Source: Formicarius rufipectus (taxonomy: Eukaryota; Chordata; Aves; Passeriformes; Formicariidae). From it: 64,000 bases of DNA. The notes under the pieces are model-generated. The model had not been told where the DNA came from and ran no database searches. It saw only the letters and a list, made by a program, of their open reading frames with translations. Made by a program: the position numbers and the translations under genes. The stretch is from the NCBI GenBank assembly GCA_013399695.1, contig VXAU01002292.1, forward strand, positions 744,013 through 808,012. The letters run 5' to 3'. This document shows positions 43,401 to 55,400 of the stretch, piece after piece; position 1 is the first letter of the stretch; every line of letters starts with the position of its first letter.

Positions 43401-46400
43401 CCCCTCAAGGCCCTTCACCATCTTCATTGCCCTCTTTTGGACACTCTCTCATAGCTTAGTATCTTCCTTTTATTGTGCCATCCAAAACTGCATGCAACAT
43501 TCAAGGTGAGACCAACCCAGTGGAGAGCAGAGCAGGACATTCCCCTCCCTTGACCGGCTGGAGATGCTGTGCCTGATGCCCCCAGGACAGGGCTGGTCCT
43601 CCTGGCTACCAGGGCACTGCTGATTCACATTTGGCTTGCCACTGACCAAAACCCCCAGGTCCCTTTCCACAGCACCGCTTTCCAGCATCTCATTCCCCAG
43701 TCTGTGCATAAAGTGTTGGGTCTTGGCTGCCACAATGCAGAGATTTGTACTGTGAGGCTCAACTGCCTGCAGCAGCAGGTGGACTGAGGCACGAGCTGCA
43801 ATGGCTGAAGGACCTGCTTATGTTCCTTTCTGAATAATGTGCTGTGAAGGTAACGTCCAGAGGGGGCAACTTGAGAATAAGGAGGGAGGTCACCAGATCT
43901 CAACAGGAGCAGCCTGTTGAGCAGCATCCTCTACAGCAGTAGGATTTCCCAGGAAAGGTCTCTGATCTCCACTAGATGATGTTCAGTCTGCAGCTAGACC
44001 TAGTACAGCAGAAAACACAGTGTTGAACTTGGATCCTTGGCACCCTTGTTTTGCACTAAAGATCTACTGCTGTATTGCACCACTTGCAAGGTTAGATGTA
44101 CATTGAGAAAGGCAGACAGGCCTTTCATCCAGTTCAGCTGAGTTGATTTAGACAGTTTCTAGTTCCTACAGTGGAAGGAAGAGGTTTTATAAAGCACAGT
44201 TTTGCTGCCATAGAAATGCCACTGTATGCTACTACTAGGTACAACTGTACTAGTAAATTGCTTCTAGTGCAGTTATAGACTTAATATTTTGTATATTCTT
44301 TAATATTAATGCATTCACTATTGGCACATAGTTGTGTATAAAGGATTGTGTAGTTTTCATAGAAAGCTCCTAGCTATGTAGCATTTCGTTTCTCAGGAGT
44401 GTCATACTGCATCTGCTTCCTCAAGTATTGTAAAGTAGAATGTATTACCCTGCACAGATTAAAAACTGATCTTCCCACCAAATACTGGACCATTCTTTCG
44501 TTTATATATTTTTCTGCTTCCTGCTGCTGCACAGTCTCCTGCATGGCTGGCTCCCATGGTGTGCCCAGCTCTGCAGGCTGTCCTTTACCTGGCTCTTTAC
44601 AGACTTTCTATGTGCTTCTTTTTACCACAACTTTCCACCACTGCAATGCTTTCTATCCCCCCGCCAAACTTGAAAAAGTGCAACCAAAGTGCAAGTGTCA
44701 AAGCAGAAAGTGGTGGGTGGGTAGGTACAGAATCAATATATGGACCTCCGTTTGGTGAGTGGATAGATATCCGGGTTGGATACATGTGTGTTGAGCCTCG
44801 TTGGAGTGTTGGGTGGTGGGATGGCCGCAGCGATATGAATTAGGCTCCTAGGCTAGGCTTTTAGTCCATGTATCTAGGAGAGGAGTGCGTGCTCTCCCCT
44901 GGTTCCCCCCCCGGCCATGTGGTGCCCGAGCCCTAGGCAGAGGACAAAGACACCACAGCAGCTTGGAGAAGATCCGAACAGAGAGAGAGAGCTTATTCAG
45001 GAAGCAGGGACTTTTTATAGTCCCTTGGAGGGGGTGCAGATTCTCCAATAGGGGGAAAAGGTATTGTGTGGCTTTGGGCCAACAGGGATGAGGGGATTAA
45101 CATAGCAAGGTGGGTCACGCCCCTCGGTTCCCTGGGGAAGGGTCGAAAAGGATCTCTGGGAAGGGGCACATGGTTTCGGGGAAGTGGTACAAATGGATTC
45201 TGGGAAAGGGAAAACATGGATTCCAGAGGGGGGAAGGGGAACACACATTTTAAGCAATATTAAAACATCAGTTCAAGGTATCCACATTCTCTGGATGGCT
45301 TTCTTCTGTCCATCTCTGGCAGGACTCTTTCCAGGTTGTATATGGGAAATCCATTCCCACAGTTCCTCCTTTTATATTTTCTAATGTTACATATGTTTTT
45401 ATTAATTGGAAACTCTTGGCACAACTTAAGGATCTTGGAGGCTTCAGCTTCCTGGTCTGTTCTTGTGACCACACAGTTACCTGTAAAATGAAATATCAAA
45501 AGAGAAAAAAACAAACAAAACTTTTTTCTAAGGTTTGTAGCTGGCTAACTAATTCAAATGCACTTTTTTGGGGGGTTAGATCAAATTGTTGGGCTGGGTT
45601 ATTTGTGTCACATTACTCTGGGTGCTTACATATAGATATGTATGGACTGTTCCTAGGAACTGAAGAAATGTGTTCTTCTCTTTCAGCTACATTCAGACCT
45701 TCAGCCATTTGTTAAAGATAGTTCTAGTGACACCATGGCCTTCAGTTTGAATTCTGCTCCTGCAATCCTTCATCAGGAATTCCTTGGAAGGGAGACATGG
45801 ATTAAGCAGATTAGAGAGGTAAATTAAAACATTGTTTAGAATTTCCTGTGTTTGCAATTTGTTTCTCTTTCTAGCTATACTTTCAATCCGCAAAGAAACA
45901 TAAAAATTAATGACGTTTACCTGTGCTCCCCAGTGCTTAGTATCTCTCTCTTCCTTGCTTTCAAGAGGTGGGGGAAATCTAGGGACCAGAGAGTTAAGCT
46001 CTGTCAAGCTTTTGTGTGTCAGTGTAACAAGCAGTGTAATTTGTGTGGAGCATATGTCTATTTCTCTGCAGTGCTTGTGCAGTCCCACATCGTAGCTTAA
46101 AGCTACTTTAACTGGCAGCTTAAAGCAGAGAACTTCAATCATCACAGTACTTGAAAGGTAGTCACATGTTTCCTTCTGCCAACTTGACTCTGGGAGCACT
46201 AATTTTGGCTGAAGGGGGAAAGATATAGGAGACACAGCTTTTTGTCTACTACAAAATATTTGTGAGATCTAGCTGTCTGATACCCTTATTCTTTGTTCTC
46301 TTATTCAACTGTTTTTGCCTCTAACCCTTAGATGAGGAAGGCAGTGAGAATAAGATAGCTATATGGTAGCTGTCTTGTATCACAGCAGAATTCGGATCCA

Positions 46401-49400
46401 TGAATAGCTTACTGGGTGTTTCTGAAACATAAATAGGTAACTGAAGAAGACAGTAATAAGAGGAAGGGGGGGAAGCACCAAAATGGCCAAAATTAAGCTT
46501 TCTGTTGAGTTCCTGCATCAGTTGGACTTGTTTTGTCTGTCTGAACAACAGTAATGACTGGTATATGGAATTCCTGCTAGTAGTTACACAGATTTTTTGT
46601 TAAAAAGGCTGCTGCCTTTAGTAAGGAGCTGTATCTGTCCAAGCACATTCATTCAACATGTGTTTGCTGAATGGCTCCTTTCCATGCTGGTTTAAAAGCA
46701 GGACTCTCAGGTACAGGGCGTGGAGTTTGGGCTTTACTTCATTCTACATTTATGATGGCCAGATTGCAGCCTGCCTTCATGTTCTGAAAGCAAGGGGCAT
46801 AGTCTCTTCAGCAGTGAAGTATGTGCAGAATCTATAGGCTTACAGTGGTATGGAGTTGGGGTATATTAAAGTGGGGCAAACCTATTGTCGTTTTGAAATT
46901 AGGGTTGGTGGTTCATAATGTGTGATGAAGAATTTTGGAATTCCACACTCATAACAAAAGACTCATACGTGAATTGCATGTAAATGGATTTGAATGTTAT
47001 TTCCACAACACAGTATATAAAAGCTTTGAAACAATTTCCCACCTGCAGAATTTAGAGGAGGTTGCAGGACTCCAGGAGTGCTGTCTGTCTGGTTACTGAA
47101 TTTTCATATGAAAAATGAGCATTATAGAAACAATGAGGTGGTTCTCTGTGAAGGGACCAGGGATGCAAAGTGACATGCACTAAGCAAAAGTATTTGCTAT
47201 CTACTACTACTTCATACATTTATTTTTATATATATGTATAGATATACTTTATGCCTGGTACTTACTGTGCTACTGCTACTAACTAACTACTCACTGCAAT
47301 GTGGAACATCTCACCCAGGAGCCTTTCTTGGCTTGAGTTGGTTTAGAAAAGAAAGTTATCTTTCATCAACTACAAGCTCTTGGAGATACCAACCATAGTC
47401 ACATTCACTGTGTGACATTCACTGTTGGCCAAATACTCAAACCAAAGACTTTCTCATTGGTGGTGCTCATAAGAGTACACTCATAAGCCATGCTCTTGTG
47501 CAATGTCATTTGGATGGTTTAAATAGGTAAAGTACATGTAGTCCACTCAGTCCCTGTCAGAAGCTTAACTAGTTGAGCAAATCTAATGTTAACAGGTGAA
47601 AAAGGTCTGTGTGTCTGAGATGAGAGTCAGAAAAAGTCAAAGAACCAAACTACTGTGAGGATAAAAAAAAAGAAAAAAAAAAAAAACAAACAAAAAAGGT
47701 GCATTTGTAGTAAAGAAGGCTTAGGAGACAGACTGGGTAAGGCTGCTGCTTGAAGAAGCGCAACTGCCATTTGCTTGAATGCTTGACAGGAGCAGATCCA
47801 GATAAAATATTCTAAGTGCAGGAGGAGGCACGCTGAGCACACCTCTTCTGGTGTTGATGAGATGGAAAAGCATCTTCCTCAAACATCTTGTCAGATTCTC
47901 TGCTGCAGTGTGAATCTGCATGCAGGTGATCACTTGTTAAGGGACATGCTTCTGGTGTGTGTTGATTACAATATAACTACTAGATATATTTTGAAGAAGC
48001 TGAACGTTCCAACTAGGTGAATAAAAGTTAGCTGATCAAAGTGGTGAGAGTACACAGATAAGGAAGAAGTTATTGGCAGTAGTTTTGCTACTCCCGAATG
48101 CTATCAGACTGTTTTCTTAGCATGCATTCCATAAAAGCTACCTCTTGAGAAGATGGAAGAAAGAAGCAAAGAGGTTTCATGGATCAGTCCCCTTCTCCTT
48201 CAGGGGAATCAGCTCTGTTATCTGCTGTTTTCCTTCATTTTTGATTTGCTTAGTCTCCCATTGGCTCTTTTATCTATTTTGGTTTTCCTCCCTTACAAAA
48301 ATTATTTTCCAAACCTTTGCCATCCTGGCAACATCTCTTTAAAGCGGTGCTTGCCACATAGTGTTCCTCTTCAGTGCAGACCTCAGCTCTTCTTATGCCA
48401 GTCACTGTGCTCCTTTTGGCTGGTCTCAAGTCCCCACAGAGGACATGGAGGGCAGTGGCTCTCATCTACATCTTTTCAGGAGGCACATTCCAGAAGAACT
48501 GAGGTTTGGTGGAAGCTAGAGGGAAAGAAATAGGTGGTTTTTTCTTTTATTTTTTTTTTATTTTTTTTTTAACTCTACCTCAAAAAAGAAGAGTTGTGGT
48601 TGGATGAACTGATAATGACACTCTGGGTGTGACCTCAGAGAAGGGCTTTCAGGGTGGTTAAGCAGGAATGCTCTTGTTCTGTCAGAGGACTACCACTGAG
48701 TGAGAAAGATCTCTTCTACATCTTCCTATGACAAAGTCGAAGAAGTTGGATCTCTCTAAATATTCATCAGGAACTATGTGTTCTGAGTTGGAAGGGACTC
48801 ACAAGGATCATCGAGTTCAACTCTTAGGTGAATGGCCTGTACAGGGATCAGACCCACAACATTAGGTGTTATTAGCACCGTGCTCTAACCGGCTGAGTTA
48901 TCTCAGGGTCTACTATGTTCTTATCTGCATGTGGGCCAGAAGAAAGAATTTATTCATACTTCCTTCTGAATGTATTAGGAGTTGCAGCTTGTATGTATAT
49001 GTTTCTTATTTAAAGGGTGATGCTGATGCTTAACTACAACTCTAAACCACAAGCACCTCTAACAAGGATGTAAGAGCACTGACAGAGTCCAACATCCCCT
49101 TTAGAGAGCTCTAAACTATTACCTAGTGCAAAACACTGGAGATATACAGAGAGTTCTCTTTTAACAAAATAAGTCCTCTTATTCCTGATCTGAAGTATAG
49201 TTAATTTCAGAATCTTAGGGAGAGATTAATTAATGCAAACAGCAAGATTTCTTAAGACCAAAACATTTTGGATTCAACAAATGTTTAACTACAATTCATA
49301 ATAAAAAGCCTAACATTTACATTGAGTATCTCCAGCTCTCATCTGAAAAGGAATCACGTTGTATAAACTAGTAACACGTTTGGTTGTATTTGAGGGTTTT

Positions 49401-52400
49401 CTGTATCAGATTCCTAAAGAAAGTCAGTTATATTTGAAGTAGTAGCTTTTTTAATTGCATTCTTTATTCTTGCAAGTCTAGTTTGTAGAATCTAATGTCT
49501 TACATAAAATCTCTTTCTCTTTAAGGCACAAGGAAAAGGAAACATAATGAACTACAAGAAGGTTGGTAAATTACATTATATCTCATTTTTAATATTTTTT
49601 AAAATATTTTCAAGGATGTTCTTGACAGATAAGGGAAAATTCCTTATTAAAGTTATATTATAATTTGTGCGTGTGTATATGAGGGGAGAGAGAATGGCTT
49701 GTGTGATTTCTTGATTTTTTAAAAAACCAGTAGTAGACAACTGTACTGTAACTATCAAATGTAGCTATTTAATAACAGTATTTCAATAATTTATTTAATA
49801 ATACCAATACTGAATAATAATTTTTGCTGTTATTTCTCCCACTTACTTCCCCAAACCCAGTTTTGCAACCAGGCTTTTGATGGCTTTAGCTGTCATTTTT
49901 TTCCTGAGTCATTTGCGGGTTGAATCCTACCAGTGGTCTTTCTATATTGGTAGAGTATGCTGCTAATTTTTTTTAATCTTGCCTTAGTTCCATGCCATCT
50001 ATTAAAAAATATACATACACATTATGTAAATTAATAATTTTTAAATTAATAATTTTTCCAGTCCCCATTACAGCTCCTGGCTGTGTCACCACTGTTTTTG
50101 TTACTCCTCTATAATAAAGGTAGACCTAGCTAAGTAGCTTAACTACTGGAGGTAGCAGGGACACCCTATAGCTCTTAGAGAGCTGCAGGAGATTCCTGAG
50201 AAGGTTTCCCTCATTAAATATTGGAGCACAGCATGCTTGTGGTGGAGACAGATGATGACATTGTGTTCTCCAACTGAGAGCATGAGCCTGACTTGCTCTG
50301 ATTATGAAGGCCCAGTCAGTTATCAGTGGGAAATAATATATATGAATTACTGAGTCATATGCATGATTGAGAATTGCTTCTTGAACTGGGGCCTGGGGAG
50401 TGTTACAACTCTGACTGATTGCTGCTAGTATAGAAGGCTAACACACAAGTATAGGTCAGATTACTTAAATTATTCTGTATTTTTAAAAATGGTAATTTGT
50501 ATTATGAAAAAATCTGTCCTTCCTTCCTCTTAGAACTTAAGAAGGACATCATCTCTTGCAGAAGCACAGCCATTATGAGTTTAGTAATGATAGTGAAAAA
50601 TTCTACATGTTTTTTGTGAGCTCAAACAATAATCAGCTTTGGTTTTTGTAAGGTCAGTTTTAAAACTGTGATGTCACATCCTTCTTTTCTGTTTTTTGGT
50701 TTATTATAAAAGTGATCATTAGTTACATCCATGCTAAATGAACTGTAGGTCACCCCAGCAGAGTAACTTGGCCAGTACTTAGAGGACATGTCCAGTACAA
50801 ATTAGTATTTCTTTTTTTGCTCTTTGCTGTGGTGTCTTTTCTGATATATCGCTAGAGTCAGTGTTTTGCACATTGCTCAGTCTTTCCTTCCCAGCATCAC
50901 AGTCCTCTCTCGTCTTTCTAGTCAGTTACTAGAATTACTTTAATATTCCTAATCAAATCTGGGGCTTGTTTTTCATTGAGTCCCCAAAATATCTTCTCTT
51001 TAATTTTGTAAAAACAAAGGTTGCAAAAATTAGTTGTTAGAACTTTTGATTATTTCTATTATTTTTGTTCACTTGATTTTTATTATGAAGTTCAGTGTGC
51101 CACTTAATTGACATGAAAATGTTGTTCCTTTAGTTAAACTCATAAATATATGTATAGAAAAGTTATTACCTGTATAGCCTGCTTAAGAAGGTTTTACCTT
51201 ACCTGCTGTGCTTTCACTTAAAATAATGGTGGTAAAAGAGAAATTGAGATCTACACATTTAATATGCCTCCTTAAATTAAGGCACAAGTCTTATTTCAAT
51301 TTTGAGACCAAGAATTTTGAATTCTTCTTTTGATGCATGTTAAAGTAGTAGCACTGATTTTTTTTCTCTGAGAGAAAAATCTACATTGTACTGGCAAGCT
51401 TAGTGAAGTCTCTGACACAAATATAGAAGTGAAATACTTTCTAGTAATTCCATTAGGTCTGAGACTGTCATGTCAATAAGTTCACTATGTTCTGCAGAAA
51501 TTTTTAATACTTTTTTTCTCCCAGCTTTGCTCAATCTTTTTATTATAAAGACTTTTCTGTCACAAAAGGACTAAAGCCTGTGTTTCTGAATATATTTTCT
51601 CACATTAGTATCTGAATGTTTCACTCTGTTTTTTCCTACACTATCATACCACATCCAGGCAAACTATTGATCCACCATTGTGCTGTTTGAAAGTCCCTAA
51701 CAGAGATGAAAAAGTAATTTCAGCTGTTTTAGTGTTGTTTCTCAGATTAAAAAAAAATAAATAGGAAAAATACTAGTGTATGGCAAGAACAAAATTCATG
51801 TGTGTCATTGAAAGAAACAACTTTCCTGTCACCCTCATTTGTATGTGGCAAAAAGCTCAGACTTTTTGAAGTCAAAAAGCTTTTATCCATTTTACATTTA
51901 TTTTGCATGTGAGATAAGCTGTGTAATTCTGAAACACCAAATTGAGATTCTCAATTTAATTGTTACCATTTGATAATATTGATTTAAAACTTTGCTTAAG
52001 TCAAGGCCTTAATGGTGCTTGACATTATACAGACTTGTTAAAGGAGTGTAAAAAAGGCAGAACTAGTAGCAGAAATGAGAAAGCCAGGAATAATTCTTGT
52101 TCTCTGGCCAAGGCTCTAGAAAAATTATAAGATAATGCTAAATAAAAAAATAGATCCTGTGTTTTGTAGCCGATGAGTATGCTATTCAAGGATTTGTTAT
52201 TTTTCTAAATGCAATATTCAGAAAAGATAAATTAAGTGAAAGAGGATATAGCAAAACTTTTTTTTTTACTGTAGCCCTCTGTTTGTTCTGGTTTCAGTTA
52301 TAGAGGCCTTTCATTAAAACTGGCATGAGAAATATGATGTAGTATGGTATAGTATGCTGTGACATACTTTGTTGATTTTTTTATATGAAATATTGTGCAC

Positions 52401-55400
52401 CACATCACAACACAGTGACCAGAGTTTGTACAGTGCTGGAAGAGCATGTGTCGAGAGGGGGTAGATCCAGCCATTCACACACTGCATGGCAACAAAGTCT
52501 TGACTTTCCTTTTGGCAGGAAAGAGAAGAAAAATGGGAAAGGTCACATTTGAAAACAAGGAGGTTTCTCAGTGGTAGCCTACTGTCATGCAGCTAATAAC
52601 TGCACGGCACTGTGTTCCTGTTATTTGTGTTAGCAAGACGTGTGTGGCTGCCCTTCCCCACCTCACTGGTGACCACCAGCGTGAGCACACCCATCCTGCT
52701 GCAGTGCTGCCTGCAGCTCCTGCAGCCCCTGGGTGGGCATGGCTTGTAGCCCCATCATGGTTTACTGTAAATGCCAGAGAATCATCATGAGAAGTGTCAT
52801 GGGGCTGTAGGCCATCAACTATTCACTCTCTTGCTCCTGTAATACAGCAAAGAGTTAAACACAGAGGGTTGTTGTTATTAGATGCTTATGAGCTGTGTTG
52901 GATTTCCATGAAGATTTTTCTTGTTTGTTTTGGAGCAACCATTGCCAGATCATTTTTGGGGTGTTACAAAAAAACAGTGTCAGTGATTAAATGAAGATGG
53001 GACTTTTTAGATATGTTAATAATATTGCAAAAGCAGCCAAACCATTCAGATGAAGCAATTTTCTTATTTTTTGGAATTAATATGTGAATTATCAAGGTGT
53101 ACATCCAGTATCAACAATCAGTTACATCTTTGTAATCGATAGGTATTTTCCCACCTCTTTGTGATGACAGTCCAGCACAGCTTTTGTTTCATTAAAGCAA
53201 GCAACCATCACATCTTTTAACATAAATATCAAGTTGATTGCTTGTGTATGTTAAATAACATAACCAATCACTCTTTGCATTAAAGAGATTTAAGAAAGTT
53301 ATGCATTTTGGTAAAAAGTCATCACAACCACCTTTGTTTAGATTTAAAAGCTAGTGGGTCTTGTTAAATTTATTGTGAAAGACATCAAAAGGTGTAAGGA
53401 GGAGGAGTTTGTTTCTCTTCTAAAATAACAAAGAATCTGTAAAATCAGTTGGTGTCTCGAGATGACTTGTAATTTTTTGGCAAAGTATATTACATGAACT
53501 GTGTAACAGCAGTGTTCCCTGTAAGCAGGCCGTCTTGCCTCTGCTTTAGGAGGAGACCCTCTCCAGATTTGGTCTCATCCTATTTATAGTTTAGTTTTTA
53601 GTTTGAGGTAAAAATAAAATTTTTCTATTTGTCAGATGATGAGGAAAATAAATTCTACTCGCAAGGTTTCTGTGGGGTGTTTGGATCTTTTGAAGATGCA
53701 TTTCTTTACGTTTTATACAGAAAAAATGTCTAAGAAAGTATTGGATAAGTACTGCCCCAGTTGCAGCTGATGTATCATGCTGAATGTAGCCAACAAAGAT
53801 TTTTAAAAAACCAAATGTCTTATGATGTTACAAAGTGATGCAAATAAATTGTTGTCCAGCCCATTTTGAGAAGATCAAGCACAAGCATGTGTCCAGCCAC
53901 AAATATTCCAAGAGTGGATACTGAAACATTCCTAAGTACTTAGAACACAGTGGGGGGAAAATGACAAAAATTTATCTACTACCTGTGAAACGCGTTGGTA
54001 TCTTTTTGAGGTAACATTTCCGCAGTCGAAAACACCACTGCCTATTGAACACGCTGTTCCCACAAAAGAGATAACAAATTTAGAAAAGCCAGTGCAAAAC
54101 AGTGCAAACATGTAGAGCTTTATTCAGTCGCTCAGCCACAGATCAATTTAGATTTTGGGTTTTGAGGTTTGTTTTTGTTTCAGCAAGTACTGTGCACTGC
54201 AGAAAGGTAGAATGTTCTGGCTCAAATCAGGATCAGAGAGAGTGCATGATTTTTGAAGATTTCAATGTATAAAAATTTTAGCTGTTTTAGGATCATTCTT
54301 CTAAAACAACATATAAAAAAAGTCTGAAGTTACTTGTTGATATCTTGCCACCAAAATAATTAATCCAAAATCTGACAATTGGGGAGAAAAAAAAAAAAAA
54401 GAGAATTTCAATGTTCTCATTCTCCTATTGCACATAAAGTCCAGTATAGCCAAAATACTCACCTCACGTTCAGGGAATCTCCCTGCCCCTGATTTGTTGT
54501 TTCCTGCAGGCAGCACTATCTACAAAGGATCTTCTTTCCTTTGGCTAGTGAAGCAGAAATGTCTTGGCAGAGAAGATTTGGAATTAGTTGTCTTTGTACT
54601 TGAACACCCGCTTAGTTTTTTGATTCCTTATTAAAGGAATCTTTAGTCTCCAAAACCCAGCAGTTCCTAACTTGCCCCCTTGACCTCTTACTGCCCTCAG
54701 GCCAGCTGTTCTGTCCAACAGCAATCCAGAGCAGTTGGTCTGAAAGGCAAATACTTAACTTCTGTGGTATGGATGAGAAAATACTCTCTTTGCCTGTTTG
54801 AAACAAATGGACTGGGAAACATAGTACTTTGAACTCTGCTTTATTCACAGAATTGTACAATATTTTGAGTTGGAAGGGACCTCTAGGGGGGTGTCTGGTC
54901 CAGCCTCTCGCTCAAAGCAGAGCCAGAATGGGTTTGCTCAGTTAAGTTTTGAGTATCTGCAAGGACAGCAATTGCACAGCCAACTTGAACAACCTGTTCC
55001 AGTGCTTGACCTCCACACCAGTGGGAAAGAATTTCCTTGGGTCTACCAGCATTTCCCATGCTGCAGCCTATGCCTGTTACTTCTCATCCTTTCCATGTGC
55101 AGCTCTGAGAAGAGCACAGTTCTGGTTCCTGGCCCATGAGGTAGTTGAGACAGCAATAACAGCCTTCTGTTCTTATGGCTGAACTAAGGAAGCGTGTACT
55201 GCTCCATGTCCGTGTCATTTGAGTAGCCTCCCACTGCATTTCCAGCACTGTGGCAATGTCTTTCACTTAATAGGAAGCCCTATTGGACAAGGCACTCCAG
55301 ACACAGCCTTGACAGCCCCAAATAAGGGGAAGTAATTGCTTACTGAATGCACTTGCTAGCACAGCCTGAGAAGTGGTTGATGATCTTTGCTCCAAGGACA

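Larger units (their letters stand above)
42655..45686 (+). other. PDSS2: PDSS2 intron 5 (3.0 kb), about 40% retroelement
   Basis: The intron is bounded by GTAAGC and TTTCAG. About 770 bases are an antisense CR1 and about 444 an antisense LTR with a short internal remnant. Open frames on both strands here are retroelement shadows. The stretch 43770-44917 is unassigned. Its part next to the LTR (44740-44917) could be retroviral, but I cannot prove this. Confidence 0.85.
45819..49525 (+). other. PDSS2: PDSS2 intron 6 (3.7 kb)
   Basis: The intron is bounded by GTAAAT and TTTAAG. It holds two homopolymer-rich stretches (47.66 and 48.54 kb) and a tRNA-derived SINE at about 48.8 kb. The remainder, including 45819-47650, shows no recognisable element. 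Confidence 0.85.

Noticed and set aside
43470..43927. Short open frames on both strands in intron 5
   Set aside because: They fall in or beside the CR1 fragment and read its antisense or frame-shifted sequence.
45693..46235. A 180-codon open frame on the - strand
   Set aside because: It lies antisense to PDSS2 exon 6 and its flanking intron and shows no familiar domain, so it is a shadow of the real exon.
48833..48910. A tRNA-Ile gene on the - strand
   Set aside because: The A and B boxes are mutated, the arms do not pair fully, and the 3' end runs straight into a CR1 tail, so it is a SINE head and not a tRNA gene.
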